DNA from: Curvivirga aplysinae
Lineage (GTDB): Bacteria > Pseudomonadota > Alphaproteobacteria > UBA8366 > Aestuariispiraceae
Assembly (NCBI RefSeq): GCF_009711445.1
Contig: NZ_SMMC01000195.1
Location: forward strand, 1 to 36,930
DNA length: 36,930 nucleotides
Reading direction: 5' to 3'
Of the stretch, positions 8,518-16,248 are shown one piece after another (positions within the stretch are counted from its first letter, which is position 1; each line of letters opens with the position of its first letter). The position numbers were made by a program, and so were the translations under genes. The notes under the pieces were generated by a model. It did not search any database and was not told the origin of the DNA. It was given only the letters and a program-made list of their open reading frames with translations.

Positions 8518-9904
8518 GGGCGTGTGAGAGCTTATTTCCTTGTTTATGGATATAAAGAACACGGCCTAGAAAACAAAGGAGCGCAAAGAAACTTCCTAAA
8601 GAAATGGCATAAAAAAGGCCCGCAACATCATAATGCAGAATTTGTGTCATGATATAACCAGCAGGTACCATGATGATGAAAAAGGCAACAAAAGAAATCG
8701 CCGTTGGAACCCATTTATCCTCACAAGCACGTAATGTAGATTGGATCACAACTTGTCCACCGTCACCAATATTTAAAAAGGCAACGATTGTTAAAATTGG
8801 AATGGCAACACCAATTAGAGCGGGATCCGTTAAATAGAAAGAGAGTACAGTTTCGGGTAGATAAAGCATTAATAGGGCAACAGGGATTAGCAGGATAAGT
8901 AAAACTGAAAAACCAAGCCAACTTGCCAGTTTCCGATCAGACCAATCTTTGCGCCCATGGGCAACACCGACACGTACGCCTGTTGCAGTCGCCACACCAA
9001 CGGCTAGCATAAAACAAAGCGCTAAAATATTCATACAGACGCCATAAATTGCAACTGCATCTTCGCCTAGCCACCCTGCATATAAGCTCATAACGCCGAA
9101 AGCAGATGTTTCAAAGCCAAGTGCCATTCCAGCTGCATAGCCATGACGTCGTTGAACCTTACCGCCCCGCCACCAACCATTATTCGCACGTTTCCGAATA
9201 GAGAAAGTCGCATGATCTTTCAGGAACCAAACATAGGCAGTTAATCCAATGCCCAAAAAAGTACGGGAAAGAGTTGTCATCCAGGCCACACCTTCCGCGC
9301 CGTAATCATCCACTACCCATTCATTGCCAAAAGCGTTTAAGATATTGGCTATTACAATAAAAACCGTTACCGCTTTGGGGCGTTTAATTGCTTCAAGGAA
9401 ATATGTGCTGGTAAGAAATAAGGTCGTTGGGATTAAGCTTAAGCCAAGTATAGCTGTGACTGTTGCACTGCCTTGAATAAGATTACTCGGCTGATCTACA
9501 ATCGTAAAAAAAGCTTCGCCCCACAAACATATAAAGGCGGATATACATCCAACCATCAGTCCATAAGGTAAGCTTCGCCGCCAAACAGCCCCTGTTTCTT
9601 CTAGTAAATTTTCGCCATAGGCATGGGAGGTTGAGATTAAAGTACCCAACATTAATCCAATACCAATAACCAACAAGACTATAAAAGGACTCTGTCCTAA
9701 AGTGAAATAAGCAAGTTCTGTTGAAGAGGTGCGACCCAAAATCGCGAAATCTGCGACGGCTAAAGCAAGGACCCCGGTTCTGTTAAAAATCACAGGAATG
9801 CCAAGTTTGCCAATTTCAGTTAGATGCCGCCGTACGCGATTTGGATCACGCTGGTCTAGCGGATATTCTTCCTGAATTTCTGCAAGTTCGATTTTATCTG
9901 TCAT
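8510..9904 (-). CDS. MATE family multidrug/cation efflux protein
   Basis: This is a 464-aa inner-membrane antiporter of the MATE family (NorM-like), with about twelve hydrophobic segments in two halves. Recognisable stretches are ELAYFTLGQSPFIVLLVIGIG, YFLEAIKRPK near the end of the N-half, and MNILALCFMLAVGVATATGVRVG and GDGGQVVIQSTLRACED in the C-half, which resemble NorM. Members exchange Na+ or H+ for organic cations; the substrate here is unknown. The ATG at 9904 has a strong GGGGAAGG site upstream. It lies 33 nt downstream of the dehydrogenase gene and overlaps the EamA gene, so the three probably form one operon. Confidence 0.9.
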   Translation of the reverse strand: MTDKIELAEIQEEYPLDQRDPNRVRRHLTEIGKLGIPVIFNRTGVLALAVADFAILGRTSSTELAYFTLGQSPFIVLLVIGIGLMLGTLISTSHAYGENLLEETGAVWRRSLPYGLMVGCISAFICLWGEAFFTIVDQPSNLIQGSATVTAILGLSLIPTTLFLTSTYFLEAIKRPKAVTVFIVIANILNAFGNEWVVDDYGAEGVAWMTTLSRTFLGIGLTAYVWFLKDHATFSIRKRANNGWWRGGKVQRRHGYAAGMALGFETSAFGVMSLYAGWLGEDAVAIYGVCMNILALCFMLAVGVATATGVRVGVAHGRKDWSDRKLASWLGFSVLLILLIPVALLMLYLPETVLSFYLTDPALIGVAIPILTIVAFLNIGDGGQVVIQSTLRACEDKWVPTAISFVAFFIIMVPAGYIMTQILHYDVAGLFYAISLGSFFALLCFLGRVLYIHKQGNKLSHAHD

Positions 9905-9937
9905 TCGGGGCCACCTTCCCCTAAAGAGTTTTACTCT

Positions 9938-10927
9938 CTAGAACATCGTTTCGATAACGCGGTCTGGTGGATTGTGACCGTCAATAAATGTACGAATGTT
10001 GATAATAACTTTTTCCCCCATGGCAACGCGACCTTCGATGGTTGCGGAACCCAAATGCGGCAATAAAACAGCATTTTCAAGTTTCAACAATTTAGGGTTA
10101 ATCTTGGGCTCGTTTTCAAACACATCTAAACCTGCGCCAGCAATGTCTTTGTTTGCTAAAGCTTTTACAAGCGCTTGTTCATCAACCACTTCTCCGCGAC
10201 TGGTATTGACCACATAGGCATGGTTTTTCATCAAAGAAAGGCGGCGTGAGTTTAGTAGATGATAGGTCGCAGGGGTATGGGGACAGTTGATAGAAACAAT
10301 ATCCATATGGGCGATCATCTGGTCCAGACTAGACCAATAAGTGGCTTCTAATTCTTTCTCTGTCTCTTCTACTGCGCGATTACGATTATGGTAATGGATA
10401 GATAGACCAAAACCTTTAGCGCGTCTTGCAACGGCGGTACCGATACGACCCATACCAATAATACCAAGGCGTTTCCCCCAAATACGATGACCTAACATCC
10501 CTGTCGGGGACCAGCCTTGCCATTCGCCCGTGCGAACCAAGCGTTCGCCTTCAGCTAAACGGCGCGGAACAGATAAAATCAAGGCCATGGTCATATCGGC
10601 CGTATCTTCTGTTAGAACATCTGGAGTATTGGATACCATAATGCCCTTTTTACGCGCGGCATGGAAATCGATATGATCGACACCTGTACCGAAAGAGGCG
10701 ATGAATTTTAAATTATCACCAGCAGCGTCAATGATTTCCTTATCAATTTTATCAGTTACAGTCGGGACGAGTACGTCGCAAGTCTGAACTGCTTTGATCA
10801 GTTCTTCACGCGACATAGCCTTATCATCCAAGTTCAGCTTACAGTTAAACAATTCCATCATGCGGGTTTCCACAATATCAGGCAGCTTTCGTGTAACAGT
10901 AACGTTTGGTTTTTTATTGTAACTCAT
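9938..10927 (-). CDS. D-2-hydroxyacid dehydrogenase (glyoxylate/hydroxypyruvate reductase type)
   Basis: This NAD(P)-dependent D-isomer 2-hydroxyacid dehydrogenase of 329 aa probably reduces glyoxylate or hydroxypyruvate, as GyaR/GhrB-type enzymes do. The Rossmann motif is GMGRIG (158-163). The catalytic triad is visible: R244 in NTSRGEVVDE, E273 in FENEP and H291 in LLPHLGSAT. TGVDHID (81-87) is a typical substrate-domain loop. The ATG at 10927 has only a weak ribosome-binding site. It is divergent from the SH3-domain gene and leads the probable operon with MATE and EamA. The precise substrate is not decided by sequence. Confidence 0.92.
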   Translation of the reverse strand: MSYNKKPNVTVTRKLPDIVETRMMELFNCKLNLDDKAMSREELIKAVQTCDVLVPTVTDKIDKEIIDAAGDNLKFIASFGTGVDHIDFHAARKKGIMVSNTPDVLTEDTADMTMALILSVPRRLAEGERLVRTGEWQGWSPTGMLGHRIWGKRLGIIGMGRIGTAVARRAKGFGLSIHYHNRNRAVEETEKELEATYWSSLDQMIAHMDIVSINCPHTPATYHLLNSRRLSLMKNHAYVVNTSRGEVVDEQALVKALANKDIAGAGLDVFENEPKINPKLLKLENAVLLPHLGSATIEGRVAMGEKVIINIRTFIDGHNPPDRVIETMF

Positions 10928-11129
10928 AATTTATCTACTCTATCGCTCATATGCTTGGCGCCTCATAGCCAAGCTATACTCTGTTCTGAAAATTTTCCAG
11001 TCCTTCTGAAGCGGTTCACATAAATTTCTCAAAACTGTTAAGGATTGTGGTGAATATAGATCTTTGTATCTTGAGGATTTTCCCGAATCAAAGCAGGTTA
11101 AATCATCCCTTTGTTTTTAGGCTGGACAG

Positions 11130-11627
11130 ATGTTGACATCTCTAAAGAAATTTTCTGTTTTCGGATTGTTTGTGGCAATTCTTTCGTTTTTGCCACTTCT
11201 AGCGCAGGCGCAACAACAACTGCCGTTACCGCGCATGGTTTCTTTGCGGGCAGAAGAGGTGAATGTACGAACAGGGCCCGGTGTTCAATATCCGGTAAAG
11301 TGGATTTTCAAGGCGAAAGCTATGCCTGTGGAAATCATCGCCGAATATGACACATGGCGTAAAATTCGGGACTCTGAAGGTGAAGAGGGCTGGATTCATC
11401 GAGCCATGCTGACAGGTAAGCGCGCTTTGGTGGTTATTGATGCTGAAACCAAGATGATGGAAGATCCTATTGAAAATTCAGCAATTGTTGCGCGTTTGGC
11501 AATGGGCATAGTTGCTGAAATTGACGAGTGTAATAGCAGTTGGTGTCATGTGAATACGCGTGGATATGATGGTTGGGTTGCGCGTACCGCTGTTTGGGGT
11601 GTGTATCCGCATGAGGTTATTCAATAG
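11130..11627 (+). CDS. Secreted SH3-domain protein
   Basis: This 165-aa protein has a clear signal peptide (hydrophobic core FGLFVAILSFLPLL, cleavage expected after AQA near residue 27). A bacterial SH3-like domain starts near residue 37, with the hallmark EVNVRTGPGVQYPV and GEEGWIHRAML, and a second SH3-like half ends in GYDGWVARTAVWGVYP. Such proteins usually bind peptidoglycan or other envelope components. Two cysteines (ECNSSWC) could form a disulfide in the periplasm. It is transcribed divergently from the hydroxyacid dehydrogenase. The specific role is unknown. Confidence 0.88.
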   Translation: MLTSLKKFSVFGLFVAILSFLPLLAQAQQQLPLPRMVSLRAEEVNVRTGPGVQYPVKWIFKAKAMPVEIIAEYDTWRKIRDSEGEEGWIHRAMLTGKRALVVIDAETKMMEDPIENSAIVARLAMGIVAEIDECNSSWCHVNTRGYDGWVARTAVWGVYPHEVIQ

Positions 11628-11804
11628 GGTGGATTTAAGAAATTTGATCTGAAAAATGATCTAGGTCTTTATTTTTCCACGCTTTTGCCTTATTCCTGCC
11701 TTGCATTTCCATCACAAATCACATTATGAATGATTTGAAGTGATTCGCATTATGCGATTCCTTGGGATATGACGTTGATTCCATTTGAAACTACGGATTA
11801 GAAA

Positions 11805-11930
11805 ATGTTGAAAACCGTTGCAACTACATTTGCTTTACTTGTCGCCGTTTTTGCGACTGTGGCTCTGGCGACTAATGGGGCGCCTTTTTCTTCCCCTACA
11901 CAAGAAACGCCAGTTGCTTTAGCTGAGTAA
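11805..11930 (+). CDS. Small secreted or membrane peptide, 41 aa
   Basis: This short ORF is not recognised as any family. The N-terminus MLKTVATTFALLVAVFATVALAT is a good signal peptide or single membrane helix (K3, hydrophobic core, ALA near residues 20-22). It is followed by a short polar tail (NGAPFSSPTQE) and the stop. The ATG at 11805 has only a weak upstream purine stretch (GGATTAGAAA). A palindrome lies 48 nt upstream, and an A/T hairpin follows 18 nt downstream of the stop, consistent with an independent transcript. Codon choice and the clean signal-peptide shape argue for a real gene; the absence of a strong ribosome-binding site argues against. Confidence 0.5.
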   Translation: MLKTVATTFALLVAVFATVALATNGAPFSSPTQETPVALAE

Positions 11931-12002
11931 CTTTTTTTACGTGTGAATTTTTCTTATTTTAAGAAAAAAGCGTAGGAATCTGCGCGTATGCGTGAAAAAG
12001 AG

Positions 12003-12031
12003 CTTGAACTCTCCTCTTTCTTTACCCACAT
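12003..12031 (+). promoter_or_regulatory. Candidate heat-shock (RpoH) promoter for hsp20
   Basis: CTTGAA (12003-12008) followed after 17 nt by CCACAT (12026-12031) resembles the alphaproteobacterial sigma-32 pattern of CTTGAA plus a C-rich/CAT -10 element. It lies about 120 nt before the hsp20 ATG, which fits the heat-inducible nature of the gene family. Confidence 0.45.
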
Positions 12032-12151
12032 TATATTTAATTCGATTGCCGCATCTGTGCCTAATGAGGGCAGATATTGGGATCGGTTGTAACAGCATCT
12101 CGCTCAGATCGCATCGCGCATTTGGCGTTTAATAGAGGAGACAGCTGGGGT

Positions 12152-12616
12152 ATGACAAGAATGACCCTATTTGACAGTCCATTATTTTTGGGCTTTGACC
12201 AGTTGGAACGGACCTTGGACCGTGTGGCCAAAACTTCCAATGAAGGTTATCCACCCTATAATATTGAACAATTAAGTGAAGATCGCTTGCGTATTTCGTT
12301 GGCAGTTGCTGGCTTTGCAGAAGAAGATCTCAGTATTCATCGTGAAGGCAATCAACTGGTTGTAACCAGTCGGAAGTCTGAAAAAGAAGATGATCGCATT
12401 TTTCTACATCGTGGCATTGCGTCACGCCAGTTTAAGAAAAGCTTTTTACTAGCAGAAGGTATTGATGTGATTGGGGCGCATATGGATAGCGGTTTATTGC
12501 ATATCGATTTACGCCAACCGTTGCCGGAAGCGAATATTCAAAAAATAGAAATTTCCAAGCCGCAGAAGACTGTTACTCAAAAAACAGTTGCGATGGATTT
12601 GGATAGCCAAGAATAA
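12152..12616 (+). CDS. Small heat-shock protein, Hsp20/alpha-crystallin family
   Basis: This ATP-independent holdase chaperone of the IbpA type prevents aggregation of unfolded proteins. The alpha-crystallin domain runs from about PPYNIEQ through LRISLAVAGFAEEDLSI, the LHRGIASRQFKKSFLL segment, and the AHMDSGLLHIDL motif (the family A-x-x-x-n-G-v-L signature). The tail is short and lacks a clear IxI motif. The frame stays open upstream to 12077, but the start MTRMTLFDSPLFLGFD is typical for alphaproteobacterial Hsp20. The ATG at 12152 is preceded by AGAGGAG at 12134; an ATG at 12161 is the alternative. A heat-shock promoter candidate lies upstream and a DUF1150 gene follows. Confidence 0.9.
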   Translation: MTRMTLFDSPLFLGFDQLERTLDRVAKTSNEGYPPYNIEQLSEDRLRISLAVAGFAEEDLSIHREGNQLVVTSRKSEKEDDRIFLHRGIASRQFKKSFLLAEGIDVIGAHMDSGLLHIDLRQPLPEANIQKIEISKPQKTVTQKTVAMDLDSQE

Positions 12617-12663
12617 AAAATGATAACGCCCGTATATATTTGAGGGGTTATCGGAGATAAAGA

Positions 12664-12882
12664 ATGACTTTTGAAGATTTAAAAGAAATTAGCCTGTTGG
12701 AATTTGCTGAATTGGGCAAAGAGGAAATTGGCTATATTAAACCGACAGAAACAGATGAAGATGGCATTCAGAAATTTCAGATTGTAGGTGCAGACGGCCG
12801 TGCAATGGCGGAAGTAGATGATATTGAAACTGCCTGGGCTGCGATGGAACATTTTGAGTTGGAAACCGCGACTCTGCACTAA
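12664..12882 (+). CDS. DUF1150 family protein
   Basis: This small acidic protein of 72 aa has the family pattern LGKEEIGYIKP, a central FQIVGADGRAMAEVDD and the end AMEHFELE. The function is unknown. DUF1150 genes commonly follow hsp20 in alphaproteobacteria; here the gap is 47 nt with a GGAGATAAAG ribosome-binding site. It is probably co-transcribed with hsp20 and ends at a strong terminator. Confidence 0.88.
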   Translation: MTFEDLKEISLLEFAELGKEEIGYIKPTETDEDGIQKFQIVGADGRAMAEVDDIETAWAAMEHFELETATLH

Positions 12883-12908
12883 TATTTATACGTTTTATTA
12901 GTTTGAAG

Positions 12909-12936
12909 GGCGATAGATGATTCTATCGCCTTTTTT
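12909..12936 (+). terminator. Rho-independent terminator after DUF1150
   Basis: A perfect 9-bp stem GGCGATAGA/TCTATCGCC with a TGAT loop is followed by six T (12931-12936). Confidence 0.92.
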
Positions 12937-12962
12937 AATGGGGTGGTGAACTAGGGGGCAAT

Positions 12963-12988
12963 AAAAAAGGAAGCCAATCGACTTCCTT
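12963..12988 (-). terminator. Rho-independent terminator of ptsN
   Basis: On the minus strand, AAGGAAG and CTTCCTT (12967-12973 and 12982-12988) form a 7-bp stem with an 8-nt loop, followed by a run of six T (A-run at 12963-12968 on the plus strand). It lies 25 nt past the ptsN stop. Confidence 0.8.
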
Positions 12989-13012
12989 CGAAAATTATCT
13001 AAATCCTAAGAT

Positions 13013-13513
13013 TTATGCTGCATTAGATGCAGGCTCACCTGTTAGCAAGGCGAAGAGAGCATCTGCATCTTCGCAACCGCGTAGGCGCTCACATAGTCCT
13101 TGATTACGTAGCATACGGGAAATCTGTGCGAGTGCCTTTAGATGTTCTGCGCCCGCGTTACTTGGGGCTAGCAGCAAAAACACCATATCGACGGGCTGAT
13201 CATCAATAGAATCAAATTCAACCGGTTTTTCCAGTAAGGCGAAAATGCCGTGTATGCTTTTCAAGCTATCCAAACGGCCATGCGGGATGGCAATGCCATG
13301 GCCTACGCCTGTACTGCCAAGGCGTTCTCGTTCAAGCAGAACTTCAAATAGCTCACGCTCACAAGAATCCTGATCTTGAGTGAATTCTTCTGCATCGCAT
13401 TCACGCAAATGCTTTGCGCCATGGCGTGCCAATTCTTGCAGAAGCTGTTTCTTGGATGACACATTCACTTTGGCCAGAATACATTCTGGCGTAACAAGTT
13501 CATGTAATTCCAT
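13013..13513 (-). CDS. ptsN: Nitrogen PTS EIIA component (EIIA-Ntr)
   Basis: This 166-aa regulatory phosphocarrier accepts phosphate from the PTS-Ntr chain (PtsP-PtsO) and controls potassium transport, sensor kinases and carbon/nitrogen balance. The phosphorylatable histidine is H78 in GIAIPHGRLDSL. The body VDMVFLLLAPSNAGAEHLKALAQISRMLR is typical of the EIIA-fructose/mannitol fold. The ATG at 13513 has a good AGGTGGG site. It is last in the lptB-rpoN-hpf-ptsN series and ends at a clear terminator. A 10-bp hairpin lies in the 153-nt gap separating it from hpf. Confidence 0.95.
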   Translation of the reverse strand: MELHELVTPECILAKVNVSSKKQLLQELARHGAKHLRECDAEEFTQDQDSCERELFEVLLERERLGSTGVGHGIAIPHGRLDSLKSIHGIFALLEKPVEFDSIDDQPVDMVFLLLAPSNAGAEHLKALAQISRMLRNQGLCERLRGCEDADALFALLTGEPASNAA

Positions 13514-13547
13514 AACCCACCTAAGGTCTATGCACCTTCAGGCCCGA

Positions 13548-13575
13548 ACACGATTTCTTATAAGTGAAATCGTGT
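13548..13575. repeat. Perfect 10-bp hairpin between hpf and ptsN
   Basis: ACACGATTTC / GAAATCGTGT with an 8-nt loop, extended by outer CAGG/CCTG pairing across small internal loops. There is no T-tract on either side. It would sit in the leader of ptsN or in the hpf-ptsN transcript, as a stabilising or processing element. Confidence 0.65.
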
Positions 13576-13666
13576 CTGACCTGTCGATGTCTTGGCTCTA
13601 TCACCTGCTAACCCCCGCTAGCGATAAGTGATTATGCCATCTTGTTAAATTTGCAGCTGGAAACTA

Positions 13667-14242
13667 TCAGCTATTTTGCTGAGGGTCTACCCAACTTATG
13701 TTTCCATCTGCTCTTTTATAGACCACGTTGATACCACCGTGTTTGGCACTTCTAAACAACTGAATTGGTTGATTAGAAAGGTCCATCCGCATCACCGCTT
13801 CGCCTACAGACATGGTTTCCACCTCTGCCGGCATTTCAGCGATGATAATTGGATCATCGTGTTCCGGTTCCTCATCTTTCGTTTCTGGCTGTAATACATA
13901 TTGTTGTACAGCCATAATTTCGTTTTCACTACGCCCTTTATGGTCCCGCAATCTGCGCTTATAACGACGCAAACGTTTGGTCACATGTTCATGTGCCTCG
14001 TCATAGGCCCCATAAGGGTCTGTGCTATGACCTTGGCCATGTACGACAATTCGTTTGGATACGTGAACATGTATATCCACAACGAATTCATGTGCCTCTT
14101 TGGTGATCGTTACGGTGCTATCAACTGTATTGTCAAAATACTTTTCGATAGCGTCTGGTAGACGATCTTCAATATGGGTACGCAAAGCATCCCCAACATC
14201 CATTTGCTTGCCGTTGACTTGAAGCTGCATATCAGTGCTCAC
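13667..14242 (-). CDS. hpf: Long-form ribosome hibernation promoting factor
   Basis: This protein binds the 30S subunit in stationary phase and promotes 100S ribosome dimers. The N-terminal S30AE/RaiA fold (about residues 1-110) includes LRTHIEDRLPDAIEKYF, VTITKEAHEFVVDIHVHV and the basic stretch TKRLRRYKRRLRDHKGR. A linker leads to the C-terminal dimerisation domain (SNQPIQLFRSAKHGGINVVYKR), making this the long form (191 aa) typical of alphaproteobacteria. The start at 14242 is GTG; the ATG at 14230 (MQLQVNGKQMDVGDALRTH) resembles homologous N-termini equally well and would give 187 aa. It lies between rpoN and ptsN. Confidence 0.94.
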   Translation of the reverse strand: MSTDMQLQVNGKQMDVGDALRTHIEDRLPDAIEKYFDNTVDSTVTITKEAHEFVVDIHVHVSKRIVVHGQGHSTDPYGAYDEAHEHVTKRLRRYKRRLRDHKGRSENEIMAVQQYVLQPETKDEEPEHDDPIIIAEMPAEVETMSVGEAVMRMDLSNQPIQLFRSAKHGGINVVYKRADGNISWVDPQQNS

Positions 14243-14662
14243 TTTTCTTGTTATTGATTCGACAAGATCAATGCCGTCTTTCCTATAACTCAGGTGTGCA
14301 CTTGGCGTTTAGTTTTGCCAGCCCAACCTTTGCTGCCAGTAAGAATTACCAGCTCGATGCAAGTAGCGTCAGGCGATTTGCGGTCCCAATTTCATAAACA
14401 TCGTCAATTCTTTCGTCGATGCGCTAATGGCCATGATGAAATCGACGCCGGAACCTACAGACGCTACGGTTATAAGTCAAGCATCGTCTGCAAATATAGT
14501 TTCGCAAGAAATAACCCACTCTGTAAACATAAATCGGGGTTATTTTATTGCTTTTTTGGCTGTCTATTTTGAAAGCTAATGATTCCGTGTGCTTATCTTG
14601 TAATAACGTATTTTACCGGATTTCAAATCACTAGATGGAACGAGTTTATCCAGATAAGGGAT
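14243..14662. other. Intergenic region rpoN-hpf
   Basis: 420 bases with no convincing gene. It includes an 8-bp stem AATAACCC/GGGTTATT (14510-14517 and 14537-14544) with a 19-nt loop. This may act as a weak terminator of rpoN on the minus strand, and is followed by a T-rich stretch on the plus strand. The hpf promoter presumably lies here, but I could not identify a clear one. Confidence 0.5.
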
Positions 14663-16219
14663 TTAAAGTTTCTTCTTTTTTTGGCGACGTCTTTGAACAG
14701 AAGACGGAATATTCATTGCTTCGCGGTATTTGGCGACAGTACGGCGGGCAATATCCATACCTTCGCCTTTTAAGATTGCTACAATCTTGTCATCAGAAAG
14801 GACTTTCTTAGGGTCTTCTGCATCAATAAGTTTCTTGATGCTGTGTTTTACTGATTCTGCTGAATGAGACTCGCCAAAGCTGTTTGTGCTGGAAATCGCA
14901 GAAGTAAAGAAATACTTCAGTTCAAAAATACCACGAGGCGTTGCGATATATTTGTTGGATGTAACCCGACTTACGGTGGATTCGTGCATTTCAATTGCTT
15001 CGGCAATATCACGTAACACCAATGGTTTGAGATGAGAGACACCATATCGGAAAAAACCATCTTGTTGGCGTACAAGTTCAGTTGATACTTTCATGATGGT
15101 TTGTGCCCGCTGATGCAGACTTTTTACGAGCCAGTTTGCAGTTTGAAAACGTTCGTTCAGATAATCTTTATCATCTTTGCTTCTCGCTACAGCACTGATT
15201 GTACCATAATAGCTTTCATTGACCAAAACACGTGGCAAGGTTTCAGAGTTGAGGTCAATTCGCCATCCCCCCTCTGGCGTAGGACGCATCAAAACATCTG
15301 GAATCACAGGTTCTGCAACAATGGTATCAAATTCAAGAGCAGGTTTGGGGTTCAGAGCGCGGATTTCTGCGACCATTTCCAACAAGTCTTCATCATCTAC
15401 ACCGCATAAGCGTTTTAACGCGCGGGCATCTTGATTGGCCAATAAATGAAGGTTGTTCAGCAGCCTCTCCATAGCCGGGTCATATCGATTTTGATCTTTT
15501 AATTGCAGCGCTAAACATTCTTTGAGGTCACGCGCGAAAACGCCAGGTGGATCAAACTGTTGAAGTGTTTCTAAAACAGTCTCTACCAATTCTAAATTGC
15601 ATCCTAGGTTATCTGCGGCATCTTTTAAATCACCAGTAAGCCAACCGCTGTCATCTAAATAATCAATCAGATACAGAGCAACCATTTTTTCTGCATTCCC
15701 GAGATTACTCATTTGCATCTGTTCTATCAAATGATCGCCTAGAGATTTATTTTCGCTCAAAGTTGCTTCTAGGCTGCTAACATCGTCGCTAAAATCTGAT
15801 CTTCCACCACTGCCAGTTCCATTATATAGGAGTGAAGATTCATATCCGCCGCCTTCTACCGCACCTGCACCGGCATAATCTCCATCATAGGTATTGCCAT
15901 AATCTGCATCTAATGGGGTGTCTTGCCCATCACCAGATATATTCCCGCTGCCCAATAGGTCTGAGCTGTCAAAATCTTGTGCATTTTCGGAAGGCGCTGC
16001 GTCTTGTATTTCTGTGGAAGGCTGTTCGGCGGCATTACGCAGGGGGTCCGCTTGCCCTTCATCGCGTTCCAGCATCGGGTTTTGTTCGAGTTCTGATTCA
16101 ACAAACCCGGCCAGCTCAGTATGTGACATTTGCAACAATTTAATTGCTTGTTGCAGTTGTGGTGTCATTACCAGCGACTGTGATTGCCGTATGTCCAGTC
16201 TTGGACCTAAGTCAGCCAT
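14663..16219 (-). CDS. rpoN: RNA polymerase sigma-54 factor
   Basis: Sigma-54 (518 aa) directs RNA polymerase to -24/-12 promoters that need enhancer-binding ATPases, chiefly for nitrogen metabolism, motility and related systems. Region I is the Q-rich activator-interacting N-terminus (QSLVMTPQLQQAIKLLQMSH, then LESELEQNPMLE-like sequence). The acidic, low-complexity region II (about 50-150) contains the DSSDLLGSGNISGDGQD stretch. The core-binding and DNA-binding domains follow, and the RpoN box ARRTVAKYRE is at 491-500. AAGGGG lies just upstream of the ATG. It begins 29 nt after lptB and precedes hpf and ptsN, the classical arrangement. Confidence 0.97.
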   Translation of the reverse strand: MADLGPRLDIRQSQSLVMTPQLQQAIKLLQMSHTELAGFVESELEQNPMLERDEGQADPLRNAAEQPSTEIQDAAPSENAQDFDSSDLLGSGNISGDGQDTPLDADYGNTYDGDYAGAGAVEGGGYESSLLYNGTGSGGRSDFSDDVSSLEATLSENKSLGDHLIEQMQMSNLGNAEKMVALYLIDYLDDSGWLTGDLKDAADNLGCNLELVETVLETLQQFDPPGVFARDLKECLALQLKDQNRYDPAMERLLNNLHLLANQDARALKRLCGVDDEDLLEMVAEIRALNPKPALEFDTIVAEPVIPDVLMRPTPEGGWRIDLNSETLPRVLVNESYYGTISAVARSKDDKDYLNERFQTANWLVKSLHQRAQTIMKVSTELVRQQDGFFRYGVSHLKPLVLRDIAEAIEMHESTVSRVTSNKYIATPRGIFELKYFFTSAISSTNSFGESHSAESVKHSIKKLIDAEDPKKVLSDDKIVAILKGEGMDIARRTVAKYREAMNIPSSVQRRRQKKKKL

Positions 16220-16248
16220 TATTACCCCTTAGTTAACGCTTTAAAGTC

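Larger units (their letters stand above)
11628..12151. other. Intergenic region with small ORF, palindromes and heat-shock promoter
   Basis: The gap between the SH3 gene and hsp20 holds a small palindrome TCGCAT-T-ATGCGA (11745-11757), a 41-codon ORF (11805-11930), an A/T hairpin TTTTTCTTA/TAAGAAAAA (11948-11968) that may end that ORF's transcript, and a candidate RpoH promoter (12003-12031). Confidence 0.6.

Noticed and set aside
12011-12140. CTCCTCT (12011-12017) is exactly complementary to AGAGGAG (12134-12140) before hsp20, suggesting an RNA thermometer.
   Set aside because: The upstream half lies within the spacer of the predicted heat-shock promoter, so it would not be in that transcript.
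13655-13672. AGCTG/CAGCT hairpin overlapping the hpf stop as a terminator.
   Set aside because: Only 5 bp and no T-tract on the minus strand.
14294-14572. A 92-codon plus-strand open frame in the rpoN-hpf gap.
   Set aside because: Composition is not protein-like (scattered Cys/Phe/Arg), there is no ribosome-binding site, and it runs against the surrounding operon.
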